The notes under the pieces were generated by a model. That model saw nothing but the letters and a program-made list of their open reading frames with translations. It made no database searches and was not told where the DNA came from. Positions 6,244-14,799 of a DNA stretch of 19,530 nt are shown one piece after another. Within the stretch, counting starts at the first letter, position 1; each line of letters starts with the position of its first letter. The translations under genes were made by a program, and so were the position numbers. This DNA is from an uncultured Cellvibrio sp. (GTDB lineage: Bacteria > Pseudomonadota > Gammaproteobacteria > Pseudomonadales > Cellvibrionaceae). The DNA lies in NCBI GenBank assembly GCA_946886255.1, contig CAMPIG010000034.1, positions 1-19,530 of the forward strand. Direction: 5' to 3'.

Positions 6244-8898
6244 TTATTCATCGTTATCTGACGCCTCAGCTGAGTTGTCATCAGTTGAAACGTCATCCGG
6301 TAACTCTTCATCACCTGGGTCATCACCAGAGGATTCGGCGGTTGCCAGCGCACGATTTGCGGTTTCATCGGCGCTTTCTTCAATGCGCTCAAGCCCCTGC
6401 ATACGTTCGCCGGTTTTGAGCTTGATCAAGCGAACACCTTGGGTGTTGCGGCTCAATAATGACACCTCATCAACCCGCGTGCGTACCATGGTGCCCTGAT
6501 CCGAGATCAACATGATCTCTTCACCATCAAATACTTGTACGGCACCAACGAGTTGACCGTTACGCTCAGTAGCCTGCATACCAATAACACCTTGCGAACC
6601 GCGACCTTTCGCCGGGAATTCGCTGACGTCAGTGCGCTTTCCATAACCATGTTCGCTTACTGTCAACACATGACCGTTTTCCATCGGGATTACCATCCCC
6701 ACCACACGCTGACCTTCAGCCAAGCGGATACCACGCACACCACGTGAAGTACGGCCCATCGCCCGAACTTGCACCTCGCGGAAGCGTGCAGCTTTACCGC
6801 TGCTGGAGAATAAAATCACATCACAGGAACCGTTGGTAATCGCTGTCCCAACAAGCGTGTCGCCCTCATCGAGCTCAATCGCGCGCAAGCCAACGCTGCG
6901 TGGTCGGGAAAACTGCGTAAGCACTGTTTTCTTCACGGTACCGTTGGCGGTAGCCATAAAGATAAAGTGATCATCATCGTAGGTTTTTACCGGGAGGATG
7001 GAGGTAATGCGCTCGCCCTCTTCCAGCGGCAATAAATTCACCACCGGTCGGCCGCGAGATTGACGCCCGGCGACGGGAATCATGTAAACCTTCAACCAAT
7101 AAACCTTACCGGCATTGGTGAAACACAAAATTGTGTCATGGGTGCTGGCGATCAGCAGATGTTCAATAAAGTCTTCATCTTTAACGGCAGTGGCGGACTT
7201 ACCCATACCGCCACGGCGCTGTGCCTGATAATCATCCAGCGGTTGACTCTTGGCGTAGCCACCGTGAGAGATTGTTACCACGCGGTCTTCTTCGTTGATC
7301 AGATCTTCGGTGGTCAAATCCAGGGTCGAGGCAACAATTTCGGTGCGGCGTGCATCGCCATAATCAGAAATAACCTGCTCAAGCTCTTCGCGGATTACGG
7401 TCATCAAACGTACCGGGTTGCCAAGAATCTCCAAGTATCCGGCAATTTGCACCAGCTTTTCATCGTACTCAGCAAGCAGCTTGTCGTGCTCCATGCCGGT
7501 CAGGCGATGCAGGCGCAATTCCAGGATGGCTTGTGCTTGGGCGGCAGACAAATAATATTTGCCATCACGCACGCCAAATTCTTCACCCAAATCTTCCGGG
7601 CGGCAGGCATCTTCACCAGCGCGCTCCAGGAACGGCGCCATTTCCCGTGCATCCCAACCCCGCGCCATCAAGCCATCTTTCGCTTCGGCAGGACTGGGAG
7701 AGTGTTTAATCAACTCAATAACTTCATCGATGTTGGCAATGGCAACCGCCAGACCCTCGAGAATATGGCCACGCTCGCGCGCCTTGCGTAACAGATAAAC
7801 TGTGCGGCGGGTAACTACTTCGCGGCGGTGACGAATGAATGCATCGATCAAATCCCACAGATTTAAAATCTTGGGCTGGCCGTCATCCAGGGCCACTATG
7901 TTGATACCAAAAACATTTTGCAATTGTGTTTGGCTGTAGAGATTATTCAACAATACTTCAGCGGATTCCGTGCGTTTGACTTCAATCACGATGCGCAAAC
8001 CGTCTTTGTCCGACTCGTCACGCAGCTCACTGATACCTTCTATTTTCTTTTCTTTCACCAGTTCGGCAATACGCTCAATCAAACGCGCCTTGTTCAACTG
8101 GTACGGAATTTCGGTCACGATGATGGTTTCGCGGCCGGTTTTTTCATCCACTTCGATATTCGCTTTGGCACGCACATAAATACGACCGCGGCCGGTGCGA
8201 TAAGCCTCCACAATACCTGCACGACCATTGATGATTGCGCCAGTAGGGAAATCAGGGCCGGGGATATATTCCATCAATTCATCAACAGTGATATCCGGAT
8301 TATCAATCATCGCCAGACAGCCCTGCACCACTTCTTTCAGGTTATGCGGCGGGATATTAGTGGCCATACCCACAGCAATACCGGAGGAGCCATTGACCAG
8401 CAAGTTAGGAATACGGGTGGGTAATACAACGGGGATTTGTTCGGAGCCATCATAGTTGGGCGCAAAATCGACGGTCTCTTTGTCGAGATCGGCCAATAGG
8501 TCATGAGCCAGCTTGGCCATCCGGATTTCGGTATAACGCATAGCCGCCGCGTTATCGCCATCAATCGAGCCGAAGTTACCCTGACCGTCGACCAACATAT
8601 AACGCAACGAAAAAGGCTGAGCCATACGCACGATAGTGTCATAGACCGCTGAGTCACCGTGGGGATGGTATTTACCGATGACATCACCCACGACACGAGC
8701 CGACTTTTTATAAGGCTTGTTCCAATCGTTGTTCAACTCGCTCATGGCAAAGAGCACACGACGATGCACCGGTTTCAAACCGTCGCGCACATCCGGCAAT
8801 GCACGGCCTACAATAACGCTCATGGCGTAATCGAGATAGGACTGCTTGAGTTCGTCTTCGATATTTACGGGTAAAACTTCTTTTGCAAATTCGCCCAT
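6244..8898 (-). CDS. gyrA: DNA gyrase subunit A
   Basis: The breakage-reunion subunit of DNA gyrase (A2B2), which introduces negative supercoils. The protein is 884 residues. The catalytic tyrosine is Tyr122 in [10 protein letters not shown]. The quinolone-resistance region reads [10 protein letters not shown], with Ser83 and Asp87 as in susceptible E. coli. Numbering matches E. coli through the GyrA box, which reads QRRGGMG at 560-566 instead of the usual QRRGGKG; I confirmed ATG for Met565 in the DNA. C-terminal beta-pinwheel blades follow, and an acidic tail of about 45 residues ends ...EASDNDE. A TAAGGA ribosome site lies 13 bases before the ATG, slightly long. There is a terminator directly downstream. 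The gene is divergent from the MTA/SAH deaminase gene across a 318-base spacer. Confidence 0.98.
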   Translation of the reverse strand: MGEFAKEVLPVNIEDELKQSYLDYAMSVIVGRALPDVRDGLKPVHRRVLFAMSELNNDWNKPYKKSARVVGDVIGKYHPHGDSAVYDTIVRMAQPFSLRYMLVDGQGNFGSIDGDNAAAMRYTEIRMAKLAHDLLADLDKETVDFAPNYDGSEQIPVVLPTRIPNLLVNGSSGIAVGMATNIPPHNLKEVVQGCLAMIDNPDITVDELMEYIPGPDFPTGAIINGRAGIVEAYRTGRGRIYVRAKANIEVDEKTGRETIIVTEIPYQLNKARLIERIAELVKEKKIEGISELRDESDKDGLRIVIEVKRTESAEVLLNNLYSQTQLQNVFGINIVALDDGQPKILNLWDLIDAFIRHRREVVTRRTVYLLRKARERGHILEGLAVAIANIDEVIELIKHSPSPAEAKDGLMARGWDAREMAPFLERAGEDACRPEDLGEEFGVRDGKYYLSAAQAQAILELRLHRLTGMEHDKLLAEYDEKLVQIAGYLEILGNPVRLMTVIREELEQVISDYGDARRTEIVASTLDLTTEDLINEEDRVVTISHGGYAKSQPLDDYQAQRRGGMGKSATAVKDEDFIEHLLIASTHDTILCFTNAGKVYWLKVYMIPVAGRQSRGRPVVNLLPLEEGERITSILPVKTYDDDHFIFMATANGTVKKTVLTQFSRPRSVGLRAIELDEGDTLVGTAITNGSCDVILFSSSGKAARFREVQVRAMGRTSRGVRGIRLAEGQRVVGMVIPMENGHVLTVSEHGYGKRTDVSEFPAKGRGSQGVIGMQATERNGQLVGAVQVFDGEEIMLISDQGTMVRTRVDEVSLLSRNTQGVRLIKLKTGERMQGLERIEESADETANRALATAESSGDDPGDEELPDDVSTDDNSAEASDNDE

Positions 8899-9216
8899 GG
8901 GTTTACAGCATTCCTTATTATGGTGACTGCTTGGGTTAATTGATCATTTAGTCAGCGCTGGGAGTGATCTACCGGCTTTTAACGACACACGGAACGGTCT
9001 TTTTAAAAACGGGTTTGGCTGCCACAGAAAGGCGGGAATACTACCACAAAATCAATTCGATAGGCATTTTTTAGGCCAGTTCGTGGAGCGCCTGAACATT
9101 CATCGATCAACCCTTCAACAGACCCGGTCGTTGCGCTGCGAGTCACTGTCCATCAACACGCTTTGGGTTATACTGCGCCGCTCTCAATCTCGGGACGTTT
9201 TAACCCAGGAAAGACC
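8899..9216. other. Divergent spacer between gyrA and mtaD
   Basis: This 318-base stretch contains no credible gene. It must hold the promoters for gyrA (minus) and the deaminase operon (plus). I see a TATACT -10-like box for the plus strand at 9169-9174 and an AT palindrome TTTTTAAAAA at 9000-9009. No gyrA promoter stands out; CATAAT just upstream of the gyrA ribosome site lacks a matching -35. In Pseudomonas mtnA lies in this position, and I find no trace of it. Confidence 0.7.
9169..9174 (+). promoter_or_regulatory. Candidate -10 box for the mtaD-ubiG-mupP-yciK run
   Basis: TATACT matches the sigma-70 -10 consensus at five of six positions and lies about 43 bases before the mtaD ATG. The sequence 17 bases upstream (CTGTCC) is a poor -35, so this is tentative. 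If it is used, transcription starts near 9181. That would exclude the in-frame TTG at 9163 as a start. Confidence 0.35.
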
Positions 9217-10539
9217 ATGCCTGCACCAGAAAGCATTCGTTTGTTGATTAAAGCGCGGTGGATTGTCCCGGTTATACCGGAGGACCGCGTGCTCGAAAAT
9301 TGTGCCCTGGCGGTTCACAACGGCGCCATCGTCGCTATTGTTCCCCAGGACGAAGCGGATAAGCGTTTCAACGCCGAACAAACCATCAACCTTAGCAACC
9401 ACCTGGTGACTCCTGGCCTTATCAATGCTCATGGTCACGCCGCTATGAGCCTGCTACGTGGTTTTGCAGATGACAAGCCGTTGCGCGATTGGCTCAACAA
9501 CCACATCTGGCCCGCCGAGGATCAGTGGGTCAGTGAAGAGTTTGTGCGCGATGGTACCGAGTTGGCCATGGCCGAGATGATAAAAAGCGGCACCACCTGT
9601 TTCGCCGACATGTATTTCTATCCCGAGCAAGCCGCCCAGGCTGCCCAACAAGCTCACATGCGGGCACAAATAGCCTTTCCGATCTTCGATTTCCCGTCTG
9701 CCTGGGGCCAGGGGCCGGAGGATTATTTTGCCAAAGGTCTGGCGTTGCACGACGACTTCCGCTCAAGCCATCTGGTAAATGTCGGTTTCGGACCCCACGC
9801 TCCTTATACCGTCTCCGACGATGTACTGGAGAAGGTTGCGGTGCTGGCCCAGGAAATGGATGCGCCGATTCATATTCACCTCCACGAAACACGTTTTGAG
9901 GTGGAGGAATCCCTGAAGAAATATATGAAACGTCCGACCCAGCGCTTGATGGATCTGGGTGTACTCACTCCTCTGACGCAATGCGTCCATATGACCCAAG
10001 TGGATGATAACGATATCGATCTGTTGCTCGAAAGTGGCGCTCATGTCATCCACTGTCCCGAATCAAATCTCAAGCTGGCCAGTGGTTTTTGCCCGGTGCA
10101 GAAACTCTGGAATGCCGGTGTCAATGTCGCCATAGGCACGGATGGCGCCGCCAGCAACAACGACCTGAATCTTTTGTCCGAGCTTAAGACCGCTGCCTTA
10201 TTGGGCAAAGCCGTTGCCGATGATGCCGCTGCCCTGAATGCGCACCAGGCGTTGCGTATGGCAACTATCAATGGTGCCAGGGCGTTGGGGATGGACGACC
10301 GCATAGGCAGTCTTGAAGCAGGCAAGGCAGCAGACATTACCGCCATTGACCTGGGTGAGTTGGAGGCACAGCCGCTGTACAACCCGGTGTCTCAATTGAT
10401 TTATACCAGTTGCGGCCAGCGTGTCAGCCATGTTTGGGTGGGTGGTCGCGCGCTGATGCTCAGCCGCCAGCTGCAAACACTCAACGAGCGCGAACTTATC
10501 GGCAAAGCCCGCTGGTGGCGCCAACAAATCGCAAAATAG
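9217..10539 (+). CDS. mtaD: 5-methylthioadenosine / S-adenosylhomocysteine deaminase
   Basis: A metal-dependent amidohydrolase of the TRZ/ATZ group, often mis-annotated as N-ethylammeline chlorohydrolase. The ortholog in this position in P. aeruginosa (next to ubiG) is known as a methylthioadenosine deaminase, converting MTA to methylthioinosine. Metal-site motifs are all present: HGH (His72, His74), HIHLHE (His219-Glu224), CVHMT with His258, and GTDG with Asp309. GLINAHGHAAMSLLRG and HCPESNLKLASG are typical of the family. I chose ATG 9217, giving 440 residues, because AGGA lies six bases before it; a frame-open TTG at 9163 lacks a ribosome site. MTA versus SAH preference cannot be read from sequence. 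Salvage is plausible even though mtnA is not adjacent. Confidence 0.92.
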   Translation: MPAPESIRLLIKARWIVPVIPEDRVLENCALAVHNGAIVAIVPQDEADKRFNAEQTINLSNHLVTPGLINAHGHAAMSLLRGFADDKPLRDWLNNHIWPAEDQWVSEEFVRDGTELAMAEMIKSGTTCFADMYFYPEQAAQAAQQAHMRAQIAFPIFDFPSAWGQGPEDYFAKGLALHDDFRSSHLVNVGFGPHAPYTVSDDVLEKVAVLAQEMDAPIHIHLHETRFEVEESLKKYMKRPTQRLMDLGVLTPLTQCVHMTQVDDNDIDLLLESGAHVIHCPESNLKLASGFCPVQKLWNAGVNVAIGTDGAASNNDLNLLSELKTAALLGKAVADDAAALNAHQALRMATINGARALGMDDRIGSLEAGKAADITAIDLGELEAQPLYNPVSQLIYTSCGQRVSHVWVGGRALMLSRQLQTLNERELIGKARWWRQQIAK

Positions 10540-10555
10540 CCAAAACGAAAGTTGA

Positions 10556-10585
10556 TAGGTCGGATTAGCATCGCGTGATCCGACA
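10556..10585 (+). repeat. Dispersed hairpin repeat, copy 1 (GTCGGATTA family)
   Basis: It begins TAGGTCGGATTAG and ends ATCCGAC. The arms GTCGGAT (10559-10565) and ATCCGAC (10578-10584) pair perfectly, with weaker pairing inside. It lies between mtaD and ubiG, 16 bases after the mtaD stop. It shares its first 13 bases exactly with copy 2 at 12930-12964, in opposite orientation. There is no U tract on either side, so it is not a classical terminator. Confidence 0.75.
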
Positions 10586-10637
10586 AAAGATTTTGCATGA
10601 TGCTGCCATCATCGATCACTCTAACGAGACTTACTGT

Positions 10638-10662
10638 GTGAGCAATGTTTTATGAGCAATGT
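10638..10662 (+). repeat. Tandem near-duplication of the ubiG start region
   Basis: The 10-base sequence TGAGCAATGT occurs at 10639-10648 and again at 10653-10662, a 14-base period. Both copies could encode Met-Ser-Asn-Val, the first from GTG 10638, the second from ATG 10652. The first frame reads only five codons and its TGA overlaps the ATG of ubiG as ATGA. Confidence 0.7.
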
Positions 10663-11350
10663 AGACGCCGCCGAAATTGCTAAATTCGAAGCGCTGGCCA
10701 GCCGATGGTGGGACAGAAACAGCGAATTCAAACCGTTGCACGACATTAATCCATTGCGTGCCAATTACATTGATCAACGCTCTCCCGTTGCGCAACGCAA
10801 ACTGTTGGATGTCGGTTGTGGTGGCGGCATTCTGGCGGAATCCCTGGCACAACGCGGCGCTGATGTGATCGGCATTGATATGGGGGAAGCACCTTTGTCG
10901 GTGGCGCGGCTGCACGCATTGGAAGCTGGCGTTAATGTCGATTACCGAAAAATTGCTGCCGAAACACTGGCCACCGAAGCAGGTGGCCAATTTGATATTG
11001 TCACCTGCCTTGAGATGCTTGAGCATGTGCCTGATCCCAGCTCTATCGTCAATGCTTGCGCGCAATTGGTAAAACCAGGTGGCGATGTTTATTTCTCAAC
11101 GATCAACCGCAACCCCAAAGCGTATGCCTTTGCCATTCTCGGCGCAGAGTATTTATTAAAGCTGCTACCGAAAGGCACGCACGAATACAGCAAATTTATT
11201 CGGCCTTCGGAACTGGCAAAATGGTTGCGTCAGAGCGGTCTGGAATTGCAAGACATCACCGGTATGACTTATAACCCACTGACTCAAAATTACAGACTCG
11301 ATCCACAAGATGTCAGCGTGAACTATTTGTTACACGCAAAAAAAATCTAG
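10652..11350 (+). CDS. ubiG: Ubiquinone biosynthesis O-methyltransferase
   Basis: SAM-dependent methyltransferase that carries out both O-methylations in ubiquinone synthesis. The 232 residues are a normal length. The N-terminus has the UbiG signature [10 protein letters not shown]. Motif I of the class I SAM fold is [11 protein letters not shown] (51-61), the acidic residue binding SAM ribose is in [11 protein letters not shown], and [10 protein letters not shown] and [13 protein letters not shown] are characteristic of UbiG. The start is ATG 10652, with no strong ribosome site. A five-codon GTG frame overlapping it (ATGA) may feed ribosomes to it. Gene order deaminase - ubiG - mupP - yciK matches Pseudomonas, so an operon is likely. 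The 112-base gap to mtaD holds a dispersed repeat. Confidence 0.96.
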   Translation: MSNVDAAEIAKFEALASRWWDRNSEFKPLHDINPLRANYIDQRSPVAQRKLLDVGCGGGILAESLAQRGADVIGIDMGEAPLSVARLHALEAGVNVDYRKIAAETLATEAGGQFDIVTCLEMLEHVPDPSSIVNACAQLVKPGGDVYFSTINRNPKAYAFAILGAEYLLKLLPKGTHEYSKFIRPSELAKWLRQSGLELQDITGMTYNPLTQNYRLDPQDVSVNYLLHAKKI

Positions 11351-11384
11351 CAGGTTTCTAGTGCTATCAATTCAGGATTTTTGC

Positions 11385-12125
11385 ATGTTACCCAGCAGAC
11401 CGATTCGCGCCGTCATGTTTGACCTTGATGGCACCTTACTGGATACCGCGCCCGATTTTATCGTGGTGTTAAATCAATTACTGGAAGAGAACCAACGCCC
11501 TGCTCTACCCGCTGATCTCATTCGCGCGTCTGTATCCAATGGTGCGCGCGCATTGGTCAGTCTCGGTTTCGGTATCGACGATCAGGACCCGTACTTTGAG
11601 CGGTTGCGTGTGCGTTTACTTGAGCTTTATGCGTTGCACATTGCAGTACATACACAATTATTTCCCGGCATTAACGAATTACTCTACAAATTACAGCAAC
11701 ACAATGTTGCTTGGGGTATTGCCACCAACAAACCCTCGGCCTATACCCACCAATTATTGAAAGCTTTGCCAATACAACCGCCTCCCATCAGCATCATCTG
11801 CCCGGAAGATGTTAAGCAACGCAAACCGCATCCGGAATCCATGTTTCTCGCCAGTCAACATATCGGCTGCCAACCTGATGAGATTGTGTATATTGGCGAT
11901 CACAAACGTGATATCGATTGCGGTAGAGAGGCGGGAGCCATTACCATTGCTGCTGCCTACGGTTACATTGAAGCTGACGATAACATTGACAACTGGCAAG
12001 CCGATTATTGTGTCAATCACGCCGATGAAATCTGGCCTATCCTTGAAAACCTGATGATTGCCTCCAGACAATTAATCAGAAGAGAAAGCGGAAAGTCGGA
12101 AACTGCAGGCCATATGGAAAACTGA
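11385..12125 (+). CDS. mupP: HAD phosphatase, probable MurNAc 6-phosphate phosphatase MupP
   Basis: A haloacid dehalogenase-superfamily phosphatase, related to Gph. The four HAD motifs are visible: DLDGT (13-17, nucleophile Asp13), ATNKP (113-117), Lys147 in RKPHP, and GDHKRD (171-176). Sequence style and the position between ubiG and yciK match MupP of Pseudomonas. MupP dephosphorylates N-acetylmuramic acid 6-phosphate in a cell-wall recycling route that bypasses de novo UDP-MurNAc synthesis and affects fosfomycin tolerance. Phosphoglycolate phosphatase (gph) is the alternative. I chose ATG 11385, giving 246 residues, because AGGA lies seven bases upstream; a GTG at 11361 would add eight residues without a ribosome site. 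The last 20 or so residues are an unusual basic, polar tail beyond the normal family end. Confidence 0.88.
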   Translation: MLPSRPIRAVMFDLDGTLLDTAPDFIVVLNQLLEENQRPALPADLIRASVSNGARALVSLGFGIDDQDPYFERLRVRLLELYALHIAVHTQLFPGINELLYKLQQHNVAWGIATNKPSAYTHQLLKALPIQPPPISIICPEDVKQRKPHPESMFLASQHIGCQPDEIVYIGDHKRDIDCGREAGAITIAAAYGYIEADDNIDNWQADYCVNHADEIWPILENLMIASRQLIRRESGKSETAGHMEN

Positions 12126-12143
12126 TTGTCAGGACGCAAAATT

Positions 12144-12911
12144 ATGATGCACATACCACAAGATTACACTGCTGCGGCAAACGTATTACAGGATAAAATC
12201 ATCCTGGTTACCGGTGCCGGAGACGGCATCGGGCGCGTAGCAGCAAAGACGTTTGCCGCCCATGGTGCGACGGTTGTTTTATTGGGCCGCACCATGGCCA
12301 AACTCGAGATGGTTTACGACGAAATTGAAGCAGCTGGTCACCCTCAACCTGCTATCTATCCAATCAATTTTGAAGGTGCCGTAGAGAAAGATTACGTGGA
12401 TTTGGGTAATGCTATTAACGATGCTTTTGGACGAGTAGATGGCATTCTGCACAATGCCGCTGAACTGGGCGAACGTACACCCATCAGCAATTACAGCAGC
12501 ACAACCTGGATGCGCGCTATGCAGGTGAATGTGAACGCACCTTTTATGCTGACGCGTGCACTACTACCCTTGCTCGATAAAGCACCCAACGCTTCCATCT
12601 TGTTTACAGGCTCTACCGTGGGCATACAAGGCCGTGCGTTTTGGGGTGGATATGCCGCATCCAAAGCTGCTGCCGAAAATTTGATGCAAACTCTGGCTGA
12701 CGAACTTCAGGAAACTTCGCGCATTCGCGTGAACAGCATTAACCCTGGCGCCACTCGTACCCGCATGCGGGCGGCGGCTTATCCGGCCGAAAATCCCACC
12801 AGCATTAAACCTCCGGAAGATTTAATGCCAGCTTATTTATATTTGATGGGCGATGATTCGATTGGAATATCCGGCCGGCAATTCGAATATGCTGAGGAAA
12901 TATCGGAGTAG
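12144..12911 (+). CDS. yciK: YciK family short-chain dehydrogenase/reductase
   Basis: A classical SDR of about 255 residues. The NAD(P)-binding TGAGDGIG is at 24-30, HNAA near 103-106, and the catalytic triad is Ser157, Tyr170 and Lys174 (YAASK). The blocks VYDEIEAAGHPQPA and SINPGATRTRMRAAAYPAENP are typical of YciK. The physiological substrate is unknown; the consistent linkage to ubiG and mupP in pseudomonads does not settle it. ATG 12144 has AGGA nine bases upstream, and a second ATG follows at once (12147); the TTG at 12126 precedes the ribosome site and is unlikely. The gene starts 18 bases after mupP, is last in the plus-strand run, and converges on msrA with a 40-base gap. Confidence 0.93.
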   Translation: MMHIPQDYTAAANVLQDKIILVTGAGDGIGRVAAKTFAAHGATVVLLGRTMAKLEMVYDEIEAAGHPQPAIYPINFEGAVEKDYVDLGNAINDAFGRVDGILHNAAELGERTPISNYSSTTWMRAMQVNVNAPFMLTRALLPLLDKAPNASILFTGSTVGIQGRAFWGGYAASKAAAENLMQTLADELQETSRIRVNSINPGATRTRMRAAAYPAENPTSIKPPEDLMPAYLYLMGDDSIGISGRQFEYAEEISE

Positions 12912-12929
12912 AATTATTGACAATGTATC

Positions 12930-12964
12930 GTCGGATTACGTCGCGTTGCGACTAATCCGACCTA
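12930..12964 (-). repeat. Dispersed hairpin repeat, copy 2, overlapping msrA 3' end
   Basis: Outer arms GTCGGATTA (12930-12938) and TAATCCGAC (12953-12961) pair perfectly over nine bases. Inner arms GTCGC (12940-12944) and GCGAC (12948-12952) add five pairs around a three-base loop. On the minus strand it begins with the same 13-mer as copy 1, TAGGTCGGATTAG. It fills the gap between the convergent yciK and msrA genes, and the TAG at the end of that 13-mer is the msrA stop codon. No U tract follows on either strand. Confidence 0.8.
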
Positions 12965-13593
12965 CTGCAACTCACACCAGTACCGCCGAGACCGCAATAG
13001 CCGTCGGGATTTTTCGCAAGATATTGTTGATGATAATCCTCGGCATAGTAAAACGCGGTAGCCATTAAAATTTCGGTCGTAATGTCTCCAAAACCCGCTT
13101 CCGCCAAGGCACCTTGATAAGCCGCTCGACTCACCTCCGCCGTCTGCTTTTGCACCTCATCAAGCGTATAAATACCAGAGCGGTATTGTGTACCCCGATC
13201 ATTCCCCTGCCGCATACCCTGAGTTGGGTCATGAGATTCCCAAAACACCATCAGGATTTTTTCAAGCGAAATGATCGCTGGATCAAACACAACCAAAACC
13301 ACCTCGTTGTGACCTGTCAGACCACTGCATACTTCTTCATAGGTGGGGTTGGGAGTGTAACCGGCCGAGTAACCTACTGCAGTCGTATACACGCCCTCTT
13401 GCCGCCAAAAACGGCGCTCTGCACCCCAAAAGCAACCTAACCCCAAAATAACTTGTTGCATATTCTCCGGGAAGGGCGGCTGGATAGTATGGCCATTGAC
13501 GTAATGGTTATTTTTGACGGGCATGGGTTGAGAACGTCCCGGCAAAGCTTGTTCGGGACTTGGCATGTGGAGTTTTTGTGTTCCGTATAACAT
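12952..13593 (-). CDS. msrA: Peptide methionine sulfoxide reductase A
   Basis: Reduces methionine-S-sulfoxide in proteins and free methionine, an oxidative-damage repair enzyme. The protein is 213 residues. The catalytic cysteine is Cys54 in GCFWGAE. Resolving cysteines Cys200 and Cys209 lie in [11 protein letters not shown] near the C-terminus. [18 protein letters not shown] and [23 protein letters not shown] are family blocks. An N-terminal extension of about 45 residues precedes the fold, without an obvious signal peptide. The ATG has a strong GGAGG six bases upstream (13600-13604). The last four residues (SRSD) and the stop come from a dispersed repeat. A hairpin whose U tract is on the opposite strand lies just before the ribosome site. 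In gene order it stands 72 bases after sohB. Confidence 0.96.
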   Translation of the reverse strand: MLYGTQKLHMPSPEQALPGRSQPMPVKNNHYVNGHTIQPPFPENMQQVILGLGCFWGAERRFWRQEGVYTTAVGYSAGYTPNPTYEEVCSGLTGHNEVVLVVFDPAIISLEKILMVFWESHDPTQGMRQGNDRGTQYRSGIYTLDEVQKQTAEVSRAAYQGALAEAGFGDITTEILMATAFYYAEDYHQQYLAKNPDGYCGLGGTGVSCSRSD

Positions 13594-13610
13594 CGACGGC
13601 CTCCGTTATC

Positions 13611-13648
13611 AGGTGCGTAGCAATAAAGGCATCGCACCTTGTTTTTTT
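13611..13648 (+). terminator. Plus-strand intrinsic terminator between msrA and sohB
   Basis: Arms AGGTGCG (13611-13617) and CGCACCT (13633-13639) pair perfectly around a 15-base loop. They are followed on the plus strand by TG and seven T residues (13642-13648). Both neighbouring genes are on the minus strand, where the hairpin lies in the msrA leader, seven bases before the GGAGG. As a terminator it can only stop rightward transcripts, which would run antisense through msrA from yciK. Confidence 0.68.
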
Positions 13649-13665
13649 CAAGCGTAATGTATCAA

Positions 13666-14763
13666 CTAAAACCAGCGGTTGTGGTTCAGGCGTTCCCACC
13701 AGGTTAACAGCAAGCGATCCACGGCGCCTTGCGCCGCGATACCCAATTTTTCTGGTAAGGATTTTTTGAAACTGTAACTCACTTCGTAGATGTCAGCATT
13801 TTCAGCTTGTGTGAGCAGATATTCGTCGCTGGTGTGCAAGCCATCCACCAGATTAACCTGCATCGCACGACGCCCGAACCATACCTCACCCGTGGCAACC
13901 TTGGCGATATCTACCTGGGGACGATGTTCACTGACAAACTCCTTGAACAACACATGAGTGTCTTCCAGGTCTTCTTTGAATTTCTCGCGGCCTTTGTCGG
14001 TATTTTCACCGAACATGGTAACGGTGCGTTTGTACTCACCCGCCGTGAACATCTCGTAATCAATATTATTTTTCTTGAGTAGCTTATGAAAATTGGGCAA
14101 CTGGGCAATAACGCCGATAGACCCCAGAACCGCAAAAGGTGCAGCAATAATTTTATCTGCCACACACGCCATCATGTAGCCACCACTGGCTGCAACTTTA
14201 TCTACGCAAACCGTCAGGGGAATTTTCTTATTGCTGATGCGTGCCAACTGACTGGCAGCCAAACCATAGCTGTGTACCATTCCGCCGCCGCTTTCCAACT
14301 TTACAACAACCTCATCGGTCGCCGTCGCCAGACTGAGTACCGCACTGACCTCTTCACGCAGGTTGTCGCAGGCAGAAGCTTTGATATCCCCGTGAAAATC
14401 CAGCACAAATACACGTTTTTTATCCGATGCCTTTGCATTTGAATCGGCTTCGTCAGCCGCGCTTTCAGGCTTGGTTTTCGCAGCAAGCTTAGCGGCTTTT
14501 TTCTTTTCTGCGCGCTCTGCTTTTTCACGTTTTTTCTCTTCCTTCATCAGCACTTTAAGCTGCTCAGGGTCGAGAGTTGCTTCTTTGAGCACATCACGCA
14601 TGTGCTCGAATTTCTCATTGAGTTTATTGACTTCAATATGACCTTTGTCTGTTTTTTTATGGCGCTGTCCTGCCGAAAAAACCACGCCTGCAATAACGCC
14701 AATCGCCACCACAATGGTGACCGTTTTAGCAAGAAACAACCCGTATTCCGTTAAAAATTCCAA
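13666..14763 (-). CDS. sohB: SohB-type inner-membrane protease (peptidase S49)
   Basis: A signal peptide peptidase A-related serine protease of 365 residues, anchored by an N-terminal membrane segment (about 8-30) with the protease domain in the periplasm. A highly charged Lys/Glu/Ala-rich linker (about 72-115) looks helical or coiled. The S49 core contains LESGGGMVHSYGLAASQL, the nucleophile Ser193 in DKVAASGGYMMA, and the general base Lys245 in AGEYKRTVTMFGEN, all matching SohB of E. coli. The start codon is TTG at 14763: GAGG lies seven bases before it, no other start is in frame, and MEFLTEYGLFLAK aligns with the E. coli N-terminus at residue 1. It follows the membrane protein gene by 36 bases in the fimL-nudC run. 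Confidence 0.94.
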   Translation of the reverse strand: MEFLTEYGLFLAKTVTIVVAIGVIAGVVFSAGQRHKKTDKGHIEVNKLNEKFEHMRDVLKEATLDPEQLKVLMKEEKKREKAERAEKKKAAKLAAKTKPESAADEADSNAKASDKKRVFVLDFHGDIKASACDNLREEVSAVLSLATATDEVVVKLESGGGMVHSYGLAASQLARISNKKIPLTVCVDKVAASGGYMMACVADKIIAAPFAVLGSIGVIAQLPNFHKLLKKNNIDYEMFTAGEYKRTVTMFGENTDKGREKFKEDLEDTHVLFKEFVSEHRPQVDIAKVATGEVWFGRRAMQVNLVDGLHTSDEYLLTQAENADIYEVSYSFKKSLPEKLGIAAQGAVDRLLLTWWERLNHNRWF

Positions 14764-14799
14764 CTGACTACCTCATTTACCTTATTGAATAATAACTGC

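Noticed and set aside
7060..7791. 243-codon plus-strand open frame inside gyrA
   Set aside because: Antisense to conserved gyrA core; length follows from the codon pattern of the opposite strand. The same applies to 7918-8424.
8622..8661. Quinolone-resistance change in GyrA
   Set aside because: The region reads [10 protein letters not shown] with Ser83 and Asp87, the susceptible form.
8908..8922. CATAAT as the gyrA -10 box
   Set aside because: Almost on the ribosome site and no acceptable -35 at 16-18 bases; not supported.
9163..9216. Longer start (TTG) for the deaminase, adding 18 residues
   Set aside because: It overlaps the candidate -10 box, has no ribosome site, and the ATG at 9217 has AGGA at good spacing.
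10559..10584. Hairpin repeat as intrinsic terminator of mtaD
   Set aside because: No U run follows on the plus strand; better explained as a dispersed repeat.
13114..13440. 108-codon plus-strand frame as the source of the plus-strand terminator
   Set aside because: It is the antisense shadow of msrA, with no ribosome site or recognisable domain.
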